The position numbers and the translations under genes are program-made. Positions 1 through 11,541 of a stretch of DNA of 64,000 bases are shown piece after piece; the stretch's first letter is position 1, and each line of letters opens with the position of its first letter. Source of the DNA: Symbiodinium natans (lineage: Eukaryota; Sar; Dinophyceae; Suessiales; Symbiodiniaceae); contig CAJNDS010000571.1 of NCBI GenBank assembly GCA_905221605.1, positions 1-64,000 of the forward strand, given 5' to 3'. A model generated the notes under the pieces. The model saw nothing but the letters and a program-made list of their open reading frames with translations, was not told the DNA's origin and searched no databases.

Positions 1-96
<96 letters not shown>
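1..96. repeat. (TG)n microsatellite
   Basis: An uninterrupted TG dinucleotide run of about 48 units opens the window and ends in GCGTTG. It is cut by the window edge, so its true length is unknown. Any reading frame through it (Cys-Val repeats) is an artefact. Confidence 0.97.
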
Positions 97-99
<3 letters not shown>

Positions 100-770
100 T
101 GTAGGTCATGTCGTCTTTCTTCGCTACAGCCTTGTTGATTCCCTCGATGAACTTCTGAAAGTATGCAGTCAGGGTGGCCTCTGCAAGCTTCGGCAGAATC
201 AAAAGCAAGCGAATGCTTGTGAAAGTCTCATGAATTCGTCCCACTGTATCTGGCGCCTCATCGAGCCTATCCCTGCTGCCCTTCCACATGAGCAAAAAGG
301 CTGCAGGATCGTCGCAAGCTTCCCAACGCTCCACCTGCAATCCGACACGGTCATAGTGTGTAACATCGGCGCAGAGGCACCATCGTGCCTGGACGCCATT
401 GATGGCGTCCGGCTTTTGCTCAATGATGCCCTTCGCAGCTGACGCCTGATCGGCCACCAGCCACCCCACCACTCTCCATTGCTGGCATGCCGGATTCCGA
501 CACAAAGTCTTTTTCTAGTTTAGTCAGCGCCTCGTTCAGCGTAACGGAGGCCATCGGGCGGCTCTTGTGCCGCTCGAGCTTCAGCAGCTCCACCTTGTCA
601 ATAGGTGCAGCTCGCCAATTCCAAGGGCCGTCAAGCAAATGTTTGCAAACTCTTGCGCCGGATGCACGCATACCCGAAACGAGCTGAAGGTGAGCAAGAT
701 GAAGGCCCCCGCACTACGCCCCGAGCGGACAGAAACAAAAGCACGTACGTAGAACGTCTGTACGGTTTCC
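97..770 (-). other. Unassigned region with a possible minus-strand exon
   Basis: No recognised gene. On the minus strand, at about 475-600, a reading frame gives a hydrophilic helix-like segment (VELLKLERHKSRPMASVTLN followed by EALTKLEKDF). It resembles coding sequence more than the other frames do. It could be one exon of a gene running leftward out of the window. No family is recognised. Confidence 0.25.
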
Positions 771-775
771 ATGAT

Positions 776-945
776 TTGGTTAATTTCCTTTGTTTTCCCT
801 AGGAAAAACTCCATTGCCTCTGCATTTGAATAGGTTTTTCCCTAGGACCACTCTATTGCCTCTGTAGTTTTTGAAAGGATTCCTACAAATTTTCATGGGA
901 TTCGCATTAAGTTGGTCAATTTCCTGGGTTTCCTTAGGAAAAATT
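776..945. repeat. Three degenerate copies of a TTTCCCTAGGAAAA-centred repeat
   Basis: Copies lie at about 776-822, 833-863 and 911-945. The first two share a near-palindromic core TTTTTCCCTAGGA and then a C(T/C)(C/A)TTGCCTCTG tail. The first and third share the lead TTGGT(T/C)AATTTCCT. They directly precede the 8-bp pyrimidine array. Confidence 0.7.
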
Positions 946-949
946 CGTT

Positions 950-1730
950 CTTCCTGTTCTTCCTGTTCTTCCTTTTCGTCCTTTTCTTCCTTTCGTCCTG
1001 TTCTTCCTTTTCTTCCTGTTCTTCCTTTTCTTCCTTTTCTTCCTGTTCTTCCTTTCTTCCTTTCTTCCTTTCTTCCTTCTTCCTTTCTTCCTTTCTTCCT
1101 TTCTTCATTTCTTCCTTTCTTCCTTTCTTCCTTTCTTCCTTTAATCCTTTCTTCCTTTCTTCCTTTCTTCCTTTCTTCCTTTCTTCCTTTCTTCCTTTCT
1201 TCCTTTCTTCCTTTCTACCTTTCTACCTTTCTTCCTTTCTTCCTTTCTTCCTTTCTTCCTTTCTTCCTTTCTTCCTTTCTTCCTTTCTTCCTTTCTTCCT
1301 TTCTTCCTTTCTTCCTTTCTTCCTTTTGTCCTTTCTTCCTTTCTTTCGTAATTTCTTATTTCTTTCTTTTGGTTATGAGTATGTCGTTCGTTCTCTTTCG
1401 CTATTTCTCGCTTTTTATTGATTTATTTCATTACCTTTCTTTCTCGTTCTATCTCTTTCTTTCTCTTTATTTCTCTTTCTTTCTCTTTATCTATCTTTCT
1501 TTCTCTTTCTTCATCTTTCTTTGTCTTTATTTCTCTTTCTTTCTCTTTCTGTCTCTTTATGTCTCGTTATTGCTCTTTCTTTCTGTCTTTGCTATCGTTC
1601 TTTCTTATCGTTCTCTCTTTCTTTTATTCTTTCCGTATTTCTTTCTTTCTGTATTTCTGTCTTTCTTTCTTTCTTTCTGTCTGTCTTTCTTTCTCTCTTT
1701 CTTTCTTTCCGTCCTCTTCTTCCCCGATCC
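950..1730. repeat. Polypyrimidine array, 8-bp TTTCTTCC unit grading into CTTT
   Basis: From about 950 to 1345 the plus strand is almost pure pyrimidine with the unit TTTCTTCC repeated (mostly exact from 1090). From 1346 to 1730 it grades into an imperfect TTTC/TTTG tract. Long Phe/Leu/Ser reading frames across it are spurious. The purine strand reads GGAAGAAA, a relative of the arrays at 44.9 and 63.2 kb. Confidence 0.95.
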
Positions 1731-1754
1731 TAAGGCCCCCCTCTCTTCGAGACA

Positions 1755-1860
1755 GTAGCAAAACGTAGAGAAAATAGATGTTTTTCTGGCAAAACATAGA
1801 GAGAAAATAAAGGTTTGCCTCCAAAAATATAGAGAAAAAAAGGTTTTCCTCCCCCCACAA
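1755..1860. repeat. Three tandem ~35-bp AT-rich units
   Basis: Starting at about 1757, 1790 and 1823, three units share the pattern CAAAA(C/A)(A/G)TAGAGA(GA)AAA followed by a GGTTT(G/T)CCTCC-like end. They sit immediately 3' of the pyrimidine array. Confidence 0.65.
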
Positions 1861-2400
1861 CTCTGAAAAATGAACGAAGAAGACACCCTCCCTTGTAAAC
1901 TGAGGGTGCTTAGCAATGGGAGGGTCAGCCTTTGTTCTTTACACTCTGTGACAAGCGAAACTATCCATATCTGTGGCCATCTTGGCAATACTCGAAAGGC
2001 AGGAGCAACATGTTTCACACAGCGGCTTGCTCAACACGAACCTGTCAAGCTCATCATGATGAATCAGCTAACTCGTTGGGAAGATCGTAAATGCGACGAT
2101 GTTCAGCACATGCGCATGCCTCTCACACGCGCACGCACACTCACGCACACGCGCACCGGGACACAACGTACATGCACCGGGACAACGCGAGAAAAAGTCT
2201 GCACAGGTGTCTCGGGCCTTGGTGTCTGGGATCACCGTGAGCCTCAGGATTGGCAAGCCTTAACACTGCTGCTGAGACCTTGAATGATTTGTGCATCCGT
2301 GGCGCGAATAAGCTGGTGGTGCAGGGACTGCGGATGCCTGCACTCTCTTGGCACACACACACACACACAGACACATCAAGTGCACCCGCTGCACATGGCA
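1861..2400. other. Intergenic or 3' flank, no gene recognised
   Basis: No convincing coding segment. It contains a short alternating CACGCGCA/CGCACAC stretch near 2126-2155 and (CA)n at about 2351-2367. It lies downstream of the minus-strand SR-like gene, so it may hold that gene's last exon or 3' UTR, but I cannot show it. Confidence 0.4.
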
Positions 2401-2404
2401 ATTC

Positions 2405-3679
2405 TGCCAAGTTGCCGAAGCTGTCAGCTTATGTGAAATGTTCGAACTCTCCTGCTTCGCACCAGGAAGTCGTTTGGCACTCACGGTCGCAGAGGTCTCG
2501 ACCCTCTGCGATCTATCCTGCTCCAGAGGAGAGCTATCGGCAGTCAAGGAAGGCTGCGTCTTCCCTGACGCATCCTGCTTCGCACCAGGTGTCGCCTTCA
2601 CATCCAAGTTGACGTTGACAGAAGTGTGTACCGCCTGGGATCCGTCCTGCTTCGCTAAGGGAGGACTGGCTCCCCTGGCACCACTGGCTTCCCTGTCCGA
2701 TTCCTTTTGTTCTTTTTGTGCCTTCTGGGGGCTGTCCGGGCTGTCTGCTTTGGCAGCGTCCAATGCATCCAATGCATCGGTAAATCTGTGCATTGGACCA
2801 TCCGTTGCAGCCAAGGCCGAGGGTTGGCTTTGGCCCGGGCCATCGTGCATTTTGCTTGGACCCGTGTCCGCAGCATCCATCTTCGCACCAACCGCATCCA
2901 CCACGTTGGCCGAAGTCTCCTTTCGCAGGTCATTCACGGGACTCTGTACATCCGGCATGCCCTTGCTATCCAGGCTCTGCACCAGAGAAGCATTTGACTT
3001 CATGTCACGGTCCATGCTCAAGGAAGTGTGTGCTGTTCTTTGTGACTCATCAATCTGTGCACCAGCCGAGTCTTCCTTGTCCACTGCGACAGATGTGTCT
3101 GCCTCCTTCGCACCAGGCACCAGTGTGGCTGTGTCGTCGATCTTTTCAGAAATGGGTACCTTTCGCGGCGAATCCTGCTTCGCACCAGATTCGCCCTCAC
3201 TGTCCAAACTGGCTGTTGTCTGCACCCTCTGCACATCGTCCTTCTTCTCATCTGGAATGCCATTTCTCGCTGGGCTGGCATTTTGCAGCTTACTCGAGCT
3301 GTCCTGGTCGTCGGGGAGCATGCTGTCGCTGTCCACTCTCGGCTGATCCTTGACTATGACTAATCATCGGCGCTTAAGGTACCCAAGATGTACCGAGCAC
3401 AATTGGCCTCTTGAGTGAGTGTCTCACGTGCAAAAATGTACGGCCCAACCCTGAAGTTTGTCCTGCCGCTGCGTTCGCTAGATCTCCGCATGTCCGCAGA
3501 GTTTTAACAGACCCAAGCAACCAAGAACCTAACTCACCTTGCCAGGCGGCCTTTGTTCGAAGCTCCAATCGGGCTGCAATTTTCCTTGCTTCCTCAAGTG
3601 CTGCAAGTGATGTCAGTTGTGCCGCCACCTGCAGTCCAAGGGCTCGAGCATGTCACATGAAGAAAATTAAAAAAATGCT

Positions 3680-3734
<55 letters not shown>

Positions 3735-5284
3735 GGTTGGCACACATGCTGGGTGCCTTCTCGGCCTGCTTCAAGTAGTCCTCCCCCTGCTGCTCGCAAG
3801 GCTCCTGATGCTCCGAACCTGTGGAGTTCATGGCGATGTCTGCGGCCGGAGTGGCCGTGGCCGTGGCCGTGGCCGTGGCCGTGGCTGTGGCCGTGGCTGT
3901 GGCTGCGCTGGCTGCCGCGGAAATCGACTCTACCGCATCTCTGCCCTTCCTAGGTATGGGCGCTTTGTCAGACCCTCTGGCTCTGGCATCCGATACGTTT
4001 TGTGGATCCCGTGCGGAAGGCTTGGGGCTAGGACTCCTCTTGGCCGGAGATCTTTGACTTCCGGATCTTTTTCGCTTCCTGCTTCGAGATCCCTTGCGGG
4101 ATTTTCTGCTTTGCGATCTTCTGTTGGTAGACCTCTGCTTTGGAGATCGGCGCGTGTTATTCCGGGACTTGCTACTTCCAGACCTTCTGCTCCTGCATCG
4201 TTTCTTTGATTTGCTCTGCGGAGAGGTTCGCCTTCTATCCGTGGCATCACGCTTATCTCGCTTGTGCTTGTCCTTCCCATCGCCTTTGTCGAGCGTTAAC
4301 GTCTCCCACCACTTGCCTTCACCAGAACCTGGAGCCCGCGGAGCCCGAGATGGATCGCCTCTTCTCCGCTCGATCGGCGAACGCGGCGAACGCGGCGAAC
4401 GCGGAGATCGCTTGTCGATGCTTCTTGCCCTTCTCTGAAGTGTGTCATTCTCCCTCTTCTCCCTGTTGTCCCTATTGTCCCTCTTGTCCCTCTTGTCCCT
4501 GCCGCTCTTCAGCCGTGGGAGAGGCTGCCTGCGCTCACGTGACCAACTGCGGGACTTGCCCCGGGGCCGAATCTTGCCTCCGTCTTTGCCAGTCAGGGTG
4601 CCATCACCCCGCCTGTCCTTGACTAGCTCAGAGGAGCTATCAGGATGCTTCTTTCTTGAATGTCTCCGTGTTCTATGCTTTTCTTTCTTTTCTTGCTTTT
4701 CTTTTGTTCTTGGTGCGCTGCCTGAAGACGAGCGCCGCTTGGAGTCCTGCTTTGGGACGAGCCTAATCGGCTGCATGTCGGGGCTGGGATCTGCGGCTTC
4801 TGCCGCCTCTGCAGCCTCTGCGGCCTCTGCGGCCTCTGCGGCCTCTGCGGCCTCTGCAGCCTTGCCGCCATCCCTGCTCGCGGTCTCCTCATCCTCGTGC
4901 TCGATCTCACCCTCCTCTCGCTCTTCCTGCTCGTCCTCTTCCTCCTCATCCTCCTGCTCTTCTGCTTGCTCCTCCTGCTCTTCCTCCTGCTCCTCATCCT
5001 CCTCCTCCGAGGATTCCCCCTCCCCAGCCTTTTCCTCGGCATCTTTACCTTCCCCATCCTTCTGTGATTCGCCAGCCTCATCATCAGCTTCTGACTCCTC
5101 CTTCTCATCGGATGCCTCCCCCTCTTCCTTCTGCCTCATGTCCACTTTCTCCTCCTCACTACCCTCACTACCCTTGTCCTGAGTCTCAGCATCCTGCTTC
5201 CCCTTGAGCTGTTCTCCTTCTTCATCGTCACTCCTCTGCCTCCTGTGGCCGCCATCCTCAACATTCCCTTCGGGATAGTCCTCT
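2405..5284 (-). CDS. Acidic, Arg/Ser-rich (SR-like) protein, at least three exons
   Basis: Probable nuclear RNA-processing type protein, judged from composition only. The longest exon (about 5284 down to 3735) encodes, in order: an acidic Glu/Asp-rich part, an Ala-Ala-Glu repeat, a Lys/Arg/Ser domain rich in RS, SPR and RD pairs (typical of SR-like splicing proteins), an Ala-Thr repeat and a short tail ending before a CTG run. A second exon at 3628-3538 has good borders (CTGCAG acceptor, GTGAGT donor) and encodes a helical segment beginning VAAQLTSLAALEEARKIAAR. A third exon, about 3352 to 2405, encodes a Ser/Asp/Lys-rich segment with repeated GAKQ(D/E) motifs. No RNA-recognition motif is visible. 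The start lies upstream of 5284, where stops close the frame next to an AG. Exact function unknown; exon 1 not found. Confidence 0.65.
3678..3732. repeat. (CAG)n / (CTG)n trinucleotide run
   Basis: About 18 CAG units on the plus strand (CTG in the direction of the SR-like gene). The gene's frame continues through it as poly-Ala, then meets a stop. Because a good acceptor-flanked exon follows at 3628, the run may be intronic rather than translated. Confidence 0.9.
3846..3906. repeat. GGCCGT hexamer repeat inside the SR-like coding exon
   Basis: Tandem GGCCGT/GGCTGT hexamers encode an Ala-Thr dipeptide run on the minus strand. The variation stays in frame, as expected for a repeat inside translated sequence. 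Confidence 0.85.
4798..4862. repeat. GCGGCCTCT 9-bp repeat inside the SR-like coding exon
   Basis: Seven or so 9-bp units (GC(A/G)GCCTCT) encode Ala-Glu-Ala repeats on the minus strand between the acidic and RS regions. Confidence 0.85.
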
Positions 5285-5289
5285 CACAG

Positions 5290-6520
5290 ATTGATCTCAC
5301 TCGGTGCAATCGGTCAGAATTGCACTCATGCGAACTGCTGACTGGTATCCTCAGAGTTCTCAGCAAAAGCTGCCGACTGCATGGGCCTCGTTGACTAGCA
5401 GTGACCAGGAACTCGCCAGGCTTACACACCATCACTAGAGCATTGCATTGCCAAACTCACTTAAAATCATTCACGGTGCTCATCCGGCAGTTCTGGCACC
5501 GTGGGGGCTAGAATCTCCAAGCCACCATCCTGACGTGCGACGGGCCACTAGCAGATGTGTTTGACGCTAGCAGATGTGTTCAACAGTTGAACAGCGCTTG
5601 GGGTAGAGATGGCTAGAGGCCTATGGCTAATCCCAGGTTAAGGGCTTTCCGGACTTTCTGTCCTTCGGGCCCTTGTCCTGTCGGCGGCGCTTCGCTTTGC
5701 CTTGACAGCGATCCGAAAGGCGATCTGACCATCTGACACGCGAAGCGCAAAGCGACACTTTCAGGCCAGCGGCGGAGGGGCTTGTGGAGGACTGCTGCGA
5801 GACCTTTGAAGTGCAGAGCTCCACTGTTGACTGCTGGCCGTATCTTGCCATGCGATTGCCATGCTTTTGCCATGCTTCCACTTGAAAAAAAGCTGGGCAC
5901 AGCACCATGCTGAACAAGCTCCAAATATTTGGAGCTCCTCGGAAGTTGCAAGCTCTAGCCGCTAGCCAGCAACAGGCACTAAGAACATCCTACAAAACAG
6001 GCTGCGTGCCTCCTTTCCATGACATGGCACTGAAGACCAGAAGCTCGCAGCGATGGAGCCAACTCTTCTACCTCGCTACGCAATGCTGCACAAAGCTGCT
6101 CAACGAAGCTTCAAGGGTACTTTGGCCCAAACCTCCGGGTAATGGCCTTCCACATAGAACAGGGCAGCCTGAGGGACCAAAGCTTGCGAATGCTGCGCGG
6201 AAACATCTAGGAGCACTGCGAAAGCGTATGCGAGCAATGAGGCTTGGGCCAGGCACGACTCTTCGTGCGCTCGGAGGACCTGGAGCAGCGACGAAGCCGC
6301 TATCAACGACAAAAAACTCCGAGTGGTCTGAGCACATTGCGTGGGTACAAAGACAAATGGTTATGAGTTCACTTCACTCTCTTTACTCCGACGAAGTTGG
6401 TACCGGCAAAGACAAGGCCAACTGCTTTGTCAGAAGGGCTCCGGCTTGGGAGAAGATGGCATGCGCACACTTTTTTCCCATGCTGTGCACAGTGAAAAGT
6501 CCCAAGCCGCTGCAGTTTGC
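5290..6520. other. No recognised gene
   Basis: I see no family motif on either strand. The minus-strand frame carrying the SR-like exon is closed by stops just upstream of 5284, so its first exon could lie somewhere here. Confidence 0.4.
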
Positions 6521-6525
6521 TAGTT

Positions 6526-7083
6526 CTACTCTTGTGCATCATGTCTCGGCCAGGATCGCTCTGCGCTGGGTCGGGATTGGCCTCGATAGCCCAGGCCTGG
6601 CAACTGCCGCAGAACTCGCGGAGATTTGCCACTGCACTTAAGTCTAAAGAGGGTCCAACACGAGGATCCAAGCATAAGCCTTGAAGCACTTCTCGAAGCT
6701 TGCACCTCCGGGCAAATGATAATTTGTGAAGTGGCATTGGTGAAATGGCGGAGGTCCTGTCGCGCCTCCTTTTTTTGCGATTTGACCTTCCCCCAAGCCA
6801 AGCCGCTGTGCCACTGTCCTTCGGCTGGCGAACCGAGAGAGCTCTCATTAAAGTATGCAATGAAATGCCGCTGCACCTCCAGGCACAAGCTCAGGTGCTT
6901 ATCGAGTATGATGAAGCTGAAGTCCAACAGACCCTGCAGTCGTTTGGGCGTTGAAACATTCAGCAAACCAACGTGCATTGCCCTGGTGACGGAGGCAAGA
7001 CTACTGCTGGGTCTGTTCTTTGGAAAGGAACACCTTACCTCCTCCAAATATCCAGCAGCTATATCATCTCTCGCTTCCCCCAA
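6526..7083 (-). CDS. Uncharacterised reading frame, possible exon
   Basis: A 185-codon open frame on the minus strand. Its first half is the best part: CSFPKNRPSSSLASVTRAMH then a Leu-rich stretch including FSFIILDKHLSLCLEVQRHF. It has a domain-like balance of residues. The second half is low quality. A real exon would probably cover only about 6800-7060. No family recognised. The overlapping plus-strand frame is equally open, so the strand is uncertain. Confidence 0.25.
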   Translation of the reverse strand: MGEARDDIAAGYLEEVRCSFPKNRPSSSLASVTRAMHVGLLNVSTPKRLQGLLDFSFIILDKHLSLCLEVQRHFIAYFNESSLGSPAEGQWHSGLAWGKVKSQKKEARQDLRHFTNATSQIIICPEVQASRSASRLMLGSSCWTLFRLKCSGKSPRVLRQLPGLGYRGQSRPSAERSWPRHDAQE

Positions 7084-7099
7084 ACCTCTAGGCCATATA

Positions 7100-9025
7100 T
7101 CTCGTCAGAGCCATGCGAGCAGCTGTGCTGCGGAGGAAGAATGCGGAAGTTTGACTCATCTTCACTTGCCAGAATAAGAAAGCTGAAGTGGAGCCTCAAA
7201 CCCTGGCTCGTGTGGTCACCGTCCAGCCGAGTGTTGGAGACCTGAGTCTGCATTGATCACGTAAGATCGCTCATCCCAGCTCGTCTCAGCTTTGCAATAA
7301 TCTCCTTTTCTGTGAGGCCGCTAAGCTCCGCTGGGACCTCTCATCCCAGCTGAGCGAGTCTCCGAATGCATATGCTGCGTCTGCGAACATACTGTGCACA
7401 CGCAATGAGCACGCAGTGAACACGCAGTCTACTGAGATACAAAGCCCTGGTGTTGCAAGGGTGGGACCGCCACTGAGCGTCCACCCTCAAATTGCGCCAT
7501 ATGTACACACCAGCTTAAATGGCATGAGCGAAAGGCGCAGGAAAAGCCATGAGCTTGTGCAGATCCAATTATGGAACGGTAGTTGACACTCGAGTGCGCT
7601 TTGCCAGAACTCCATCACAGCTGGACACTCCTGCTAGGCAGCAAACAAATCTAAACAGCAGCTTTGTTGATCATTGCTGCAGCTCTGTGTGTCAACTACA
7701 AAAACGTAGATATATTGAATTTGAGTTTGTGCACGTCACATCAATGCAAGGAGAGCAGGCATAGAAAGCCGTGTAAGGATGACTGTACAAGAACGCAGCA
7801 ACGCATGTCTTGTACAAGCCAGCAAACAGAGCAAGACAGAGCATCATTGATCATTCATGATCATTGACACGGCGGTCCCAATGCGAGAATGGAGCCGCGC
7901 CGACAGATTGATAGCAGCTACTATCCCCATAGCAAAGCCTCGACAACCCACTACTCTGAGCTGGGCAATCGGGCAAATTCAAGAAAACAGCACCACAGCG
8001 CGCTAAAAAGGTGACATGAGCGCGTCAGTAGACGTGACTGCACAAGGTGCGCACACATTCGAGGTTCAGAACCCTCCCATTGACCCAGCCAACGAGGAGC
8101 TACTTCCATCAGACGTTGAAGCATTGGCCACAGAATCATCACTCAGGATACCCTGGCGCAGCATTCGGCTAAGCACACCACGCCATGAGCACATCATAGA
8201 CAAGATTCAAGATCGACACCCGCTTCTCCGGGCCTTCCTGCTCCTTCGTCTTTGGTAGAGAGGGGACTTGTCAGGAACTTAGTCAGCTTCACTCTCAATA
8301 GAACTCAGCAAGCCAACTGTCGCTGTCGAGCACAGCTTCAGAAATTCCTCAGAAAGCGACGAAGTGCTTGATCTTCTTGGAGAACCTGAGGAGCATCTTC
8401 TGCATTAACTATGCACAAAGCAACAGAGCAGAGAAGCATCAATGCAGCTGCGTGTTATGTGGCAATACAAGCAATGAATGCCCTCTATTTGCCACGAAGT
8501 GACAGAAGGGCGCTTCGTCTTTAAATCCATGGCCAAGACGGGTGGTAGAATGGTCCTGTGATGCTACATGTGACAACCTGCAACTGAACCAGAAACGCTC
8601 ACTTGCATGTCCTTGGGGAAGAAGCTTCGCTCTGGCATTCGGAACCACTTTGGTGATCCTCCGCTTGCCTAGCACGCGAGTCCCTTGCCAAGTAATGCAA
8701 AATGCAACACAGCAGGTGGATGAGGCCCTTGCAGCTTCTCTTCCTGACCCAGCAAAACGGGTGGCATGCCTGTTCAGAAATCGAAAAGTAAGACGCGGCA
8801 GCAAAGATTTATGCTGACTTCAAGGGAGCTGGGAGGTCCGTCCCCGAGTCCGGCATCCCTGGCCTGAAGCAGAGCTGGGCACGGGCGGTGTAGCTTCCTG
8901 AGCTTCCAGCAGAACGAACGCACACGAGGCTTGACAAGCCTGACGAACACAGCGCTTGACAGCACGCACCCCACTCCCCCAACAATTCCCCCAATTTGGG
9001 AAGATCGAAGGTACCACGCTTCTTC
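7100..9025. other. No recognised gene
   Basis: No family motif found on either strand. A plus-strand frame at 8542-8814 is of moderate quality (for example QNATQQVDEALAASLPDPAK) but has no recognisable homology, and a minus-strand frame overlaps it. Confidence 0.35.
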
Positions 9026-10000
<975 letters not shown>

Positions 10001-11540
10001 ACACGAAGACTGTCTCTACAAGGCAAGCTAAGTACTACGAGCAAGAGTAGATGCACCCCTGCTGCCTGTGGGGTCCGTCAGATCTCAATCAGCCCTCTCA
10101 AACGACACACGATGTGACTGCGACTGCGCACAACGTGAAATGATTGCTGGGCAGCCACTTCTGCACTGGGTTGATCTGAAAAAGAGAACCGCCTGCTCGC
10201 TGTCTAGATGCACAGCACACAGCTGCCCAGGCAACCACGGAGAAGTAACGAACCTGCCACGCCGCGCCTCAAAAAAGACGACCGGCTCCCATAGGCAACC
10301 TTGATACCTTGTTGGATTCGCTGGATGCAAAAGAAGCCCTCGGCAGGTTCTTCTAAGCTGCTGAAGAACGTCAAGCCAGGTCGCTCTGACGAGAGGGCGC
10401 GAGAAGGCTGTCCGACCAAGAGTTGGACACCATCCTAAGCTGGCTAGCCTTTGCACAAACCTTCCGCGCATGCTGCATCCTATGTGGAAGTTCTGAAAAA
10501 CCTGCCTTGTCTAAGCCAAGAAGCGACTGACCACCCGTCCAGATATTGGTACATTCCCTGGAGCAACTAGATGGCCGCAAAGACTGGTCCCCATTGTGCA
10601 GCAGCGGGACTGAGACTGCGGCAGATCATCCATGAGCGTGCTGGCCCTGTGACAGACAGATGAAGCCGATGAAACCGACTGCAGGTAGCTCAGTAGCTGG
10701 ATCATGCCACATTATTCCGAAACGAACGGAAACCGAAGACTCGCCACATGCCCCAATTGATCGATGGACGAAGCAGGAGCACTGAAGAGAAATCACACCG
10801 TATGCAATCCGAGCTCTGATAACCCTGGGGTTGCCACCTGGGCCCTTTCCAGGAATTGCACGTTGAGCTGCCTATCACCAGGTCCAGATTGAAGCGATCC
10901 GGTCCACAAGGCATCATGAGAGCGCGCCTGTGAAAAGCTCTAGCGAGCAAACCTCAAAAGTCGTGACCGCAACAGTCCTGGGACATGCCTTGAGCTTGCT
11001 GCCGGGCAAGACCATTTAAGCGGCTTGCCGACACCCTCCCACTGGATCGGCGCCCCTCTTCTCGTTCAAGTGGCACCTCCAGCATCGGCCAATGGATCTG
11101 AAATTGTGACATACCTTCCCCCCCCATCGAATAATAACACATTGACGAGCCTGCGGCAATAACTCCATCAGCTGCTGCCACCTGGCGGTCTTTACAGGTT
11201 GACCTCTGATCTTCCTTTCGGCAGATTTGGCAGTTTATGTCGTGTCGAAACTGGACAAATCACGAAGACAGCGCTGTGCTAGACAGAAGCAACGACTCAC
11301 ACATTCGGGCTGGAAGGGAGGTTCATGCACAAAAGGACACCAACTACAAGGTTGCTGTAATGATGTTATGTTGCCTTCGTTTGAGGACCTTACATGAGCT
11401 TTACATGCAACAGCTGCGGCCTTCACAAGTCATAAGCGCAGTCCACCTCCTGGCCTTTTTGTCCTGATTACTGACCGGTTTGTAGGGTAGTTGGACCTTG
11501 CCTGACTCAGTAGTTGCTTTGGGGTAAAGAAGCACGTGTC
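10001..11540. other. No recognised gene
   Basis: Spacer between the CA satellite and the 3' end of the HemW-like gene. No coding segment with family motifs was found on either strand. Confidence 0.4.
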
Positions 11541-11541
11541 T

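Noticed and set aside
871-1768. Long Phe/Leu/Ser-rich frame with membrane-like composition
   Set aside because: It is the translation of a polypyrimidine repeat.
2348-3346. 332-codon plus-strand frame opposite the SR-like gene
   Set aside because: Mirror of a low-complexity minus-strand exon, which has better residue composition and splice borders on the minus side.
4442-5182. 246-codon Ser-rich plus-strand frame
   Set aside because: Antisense of the acidic/RS coding exon: Glu and Arg codons read as Ser/Leu on the other strand.
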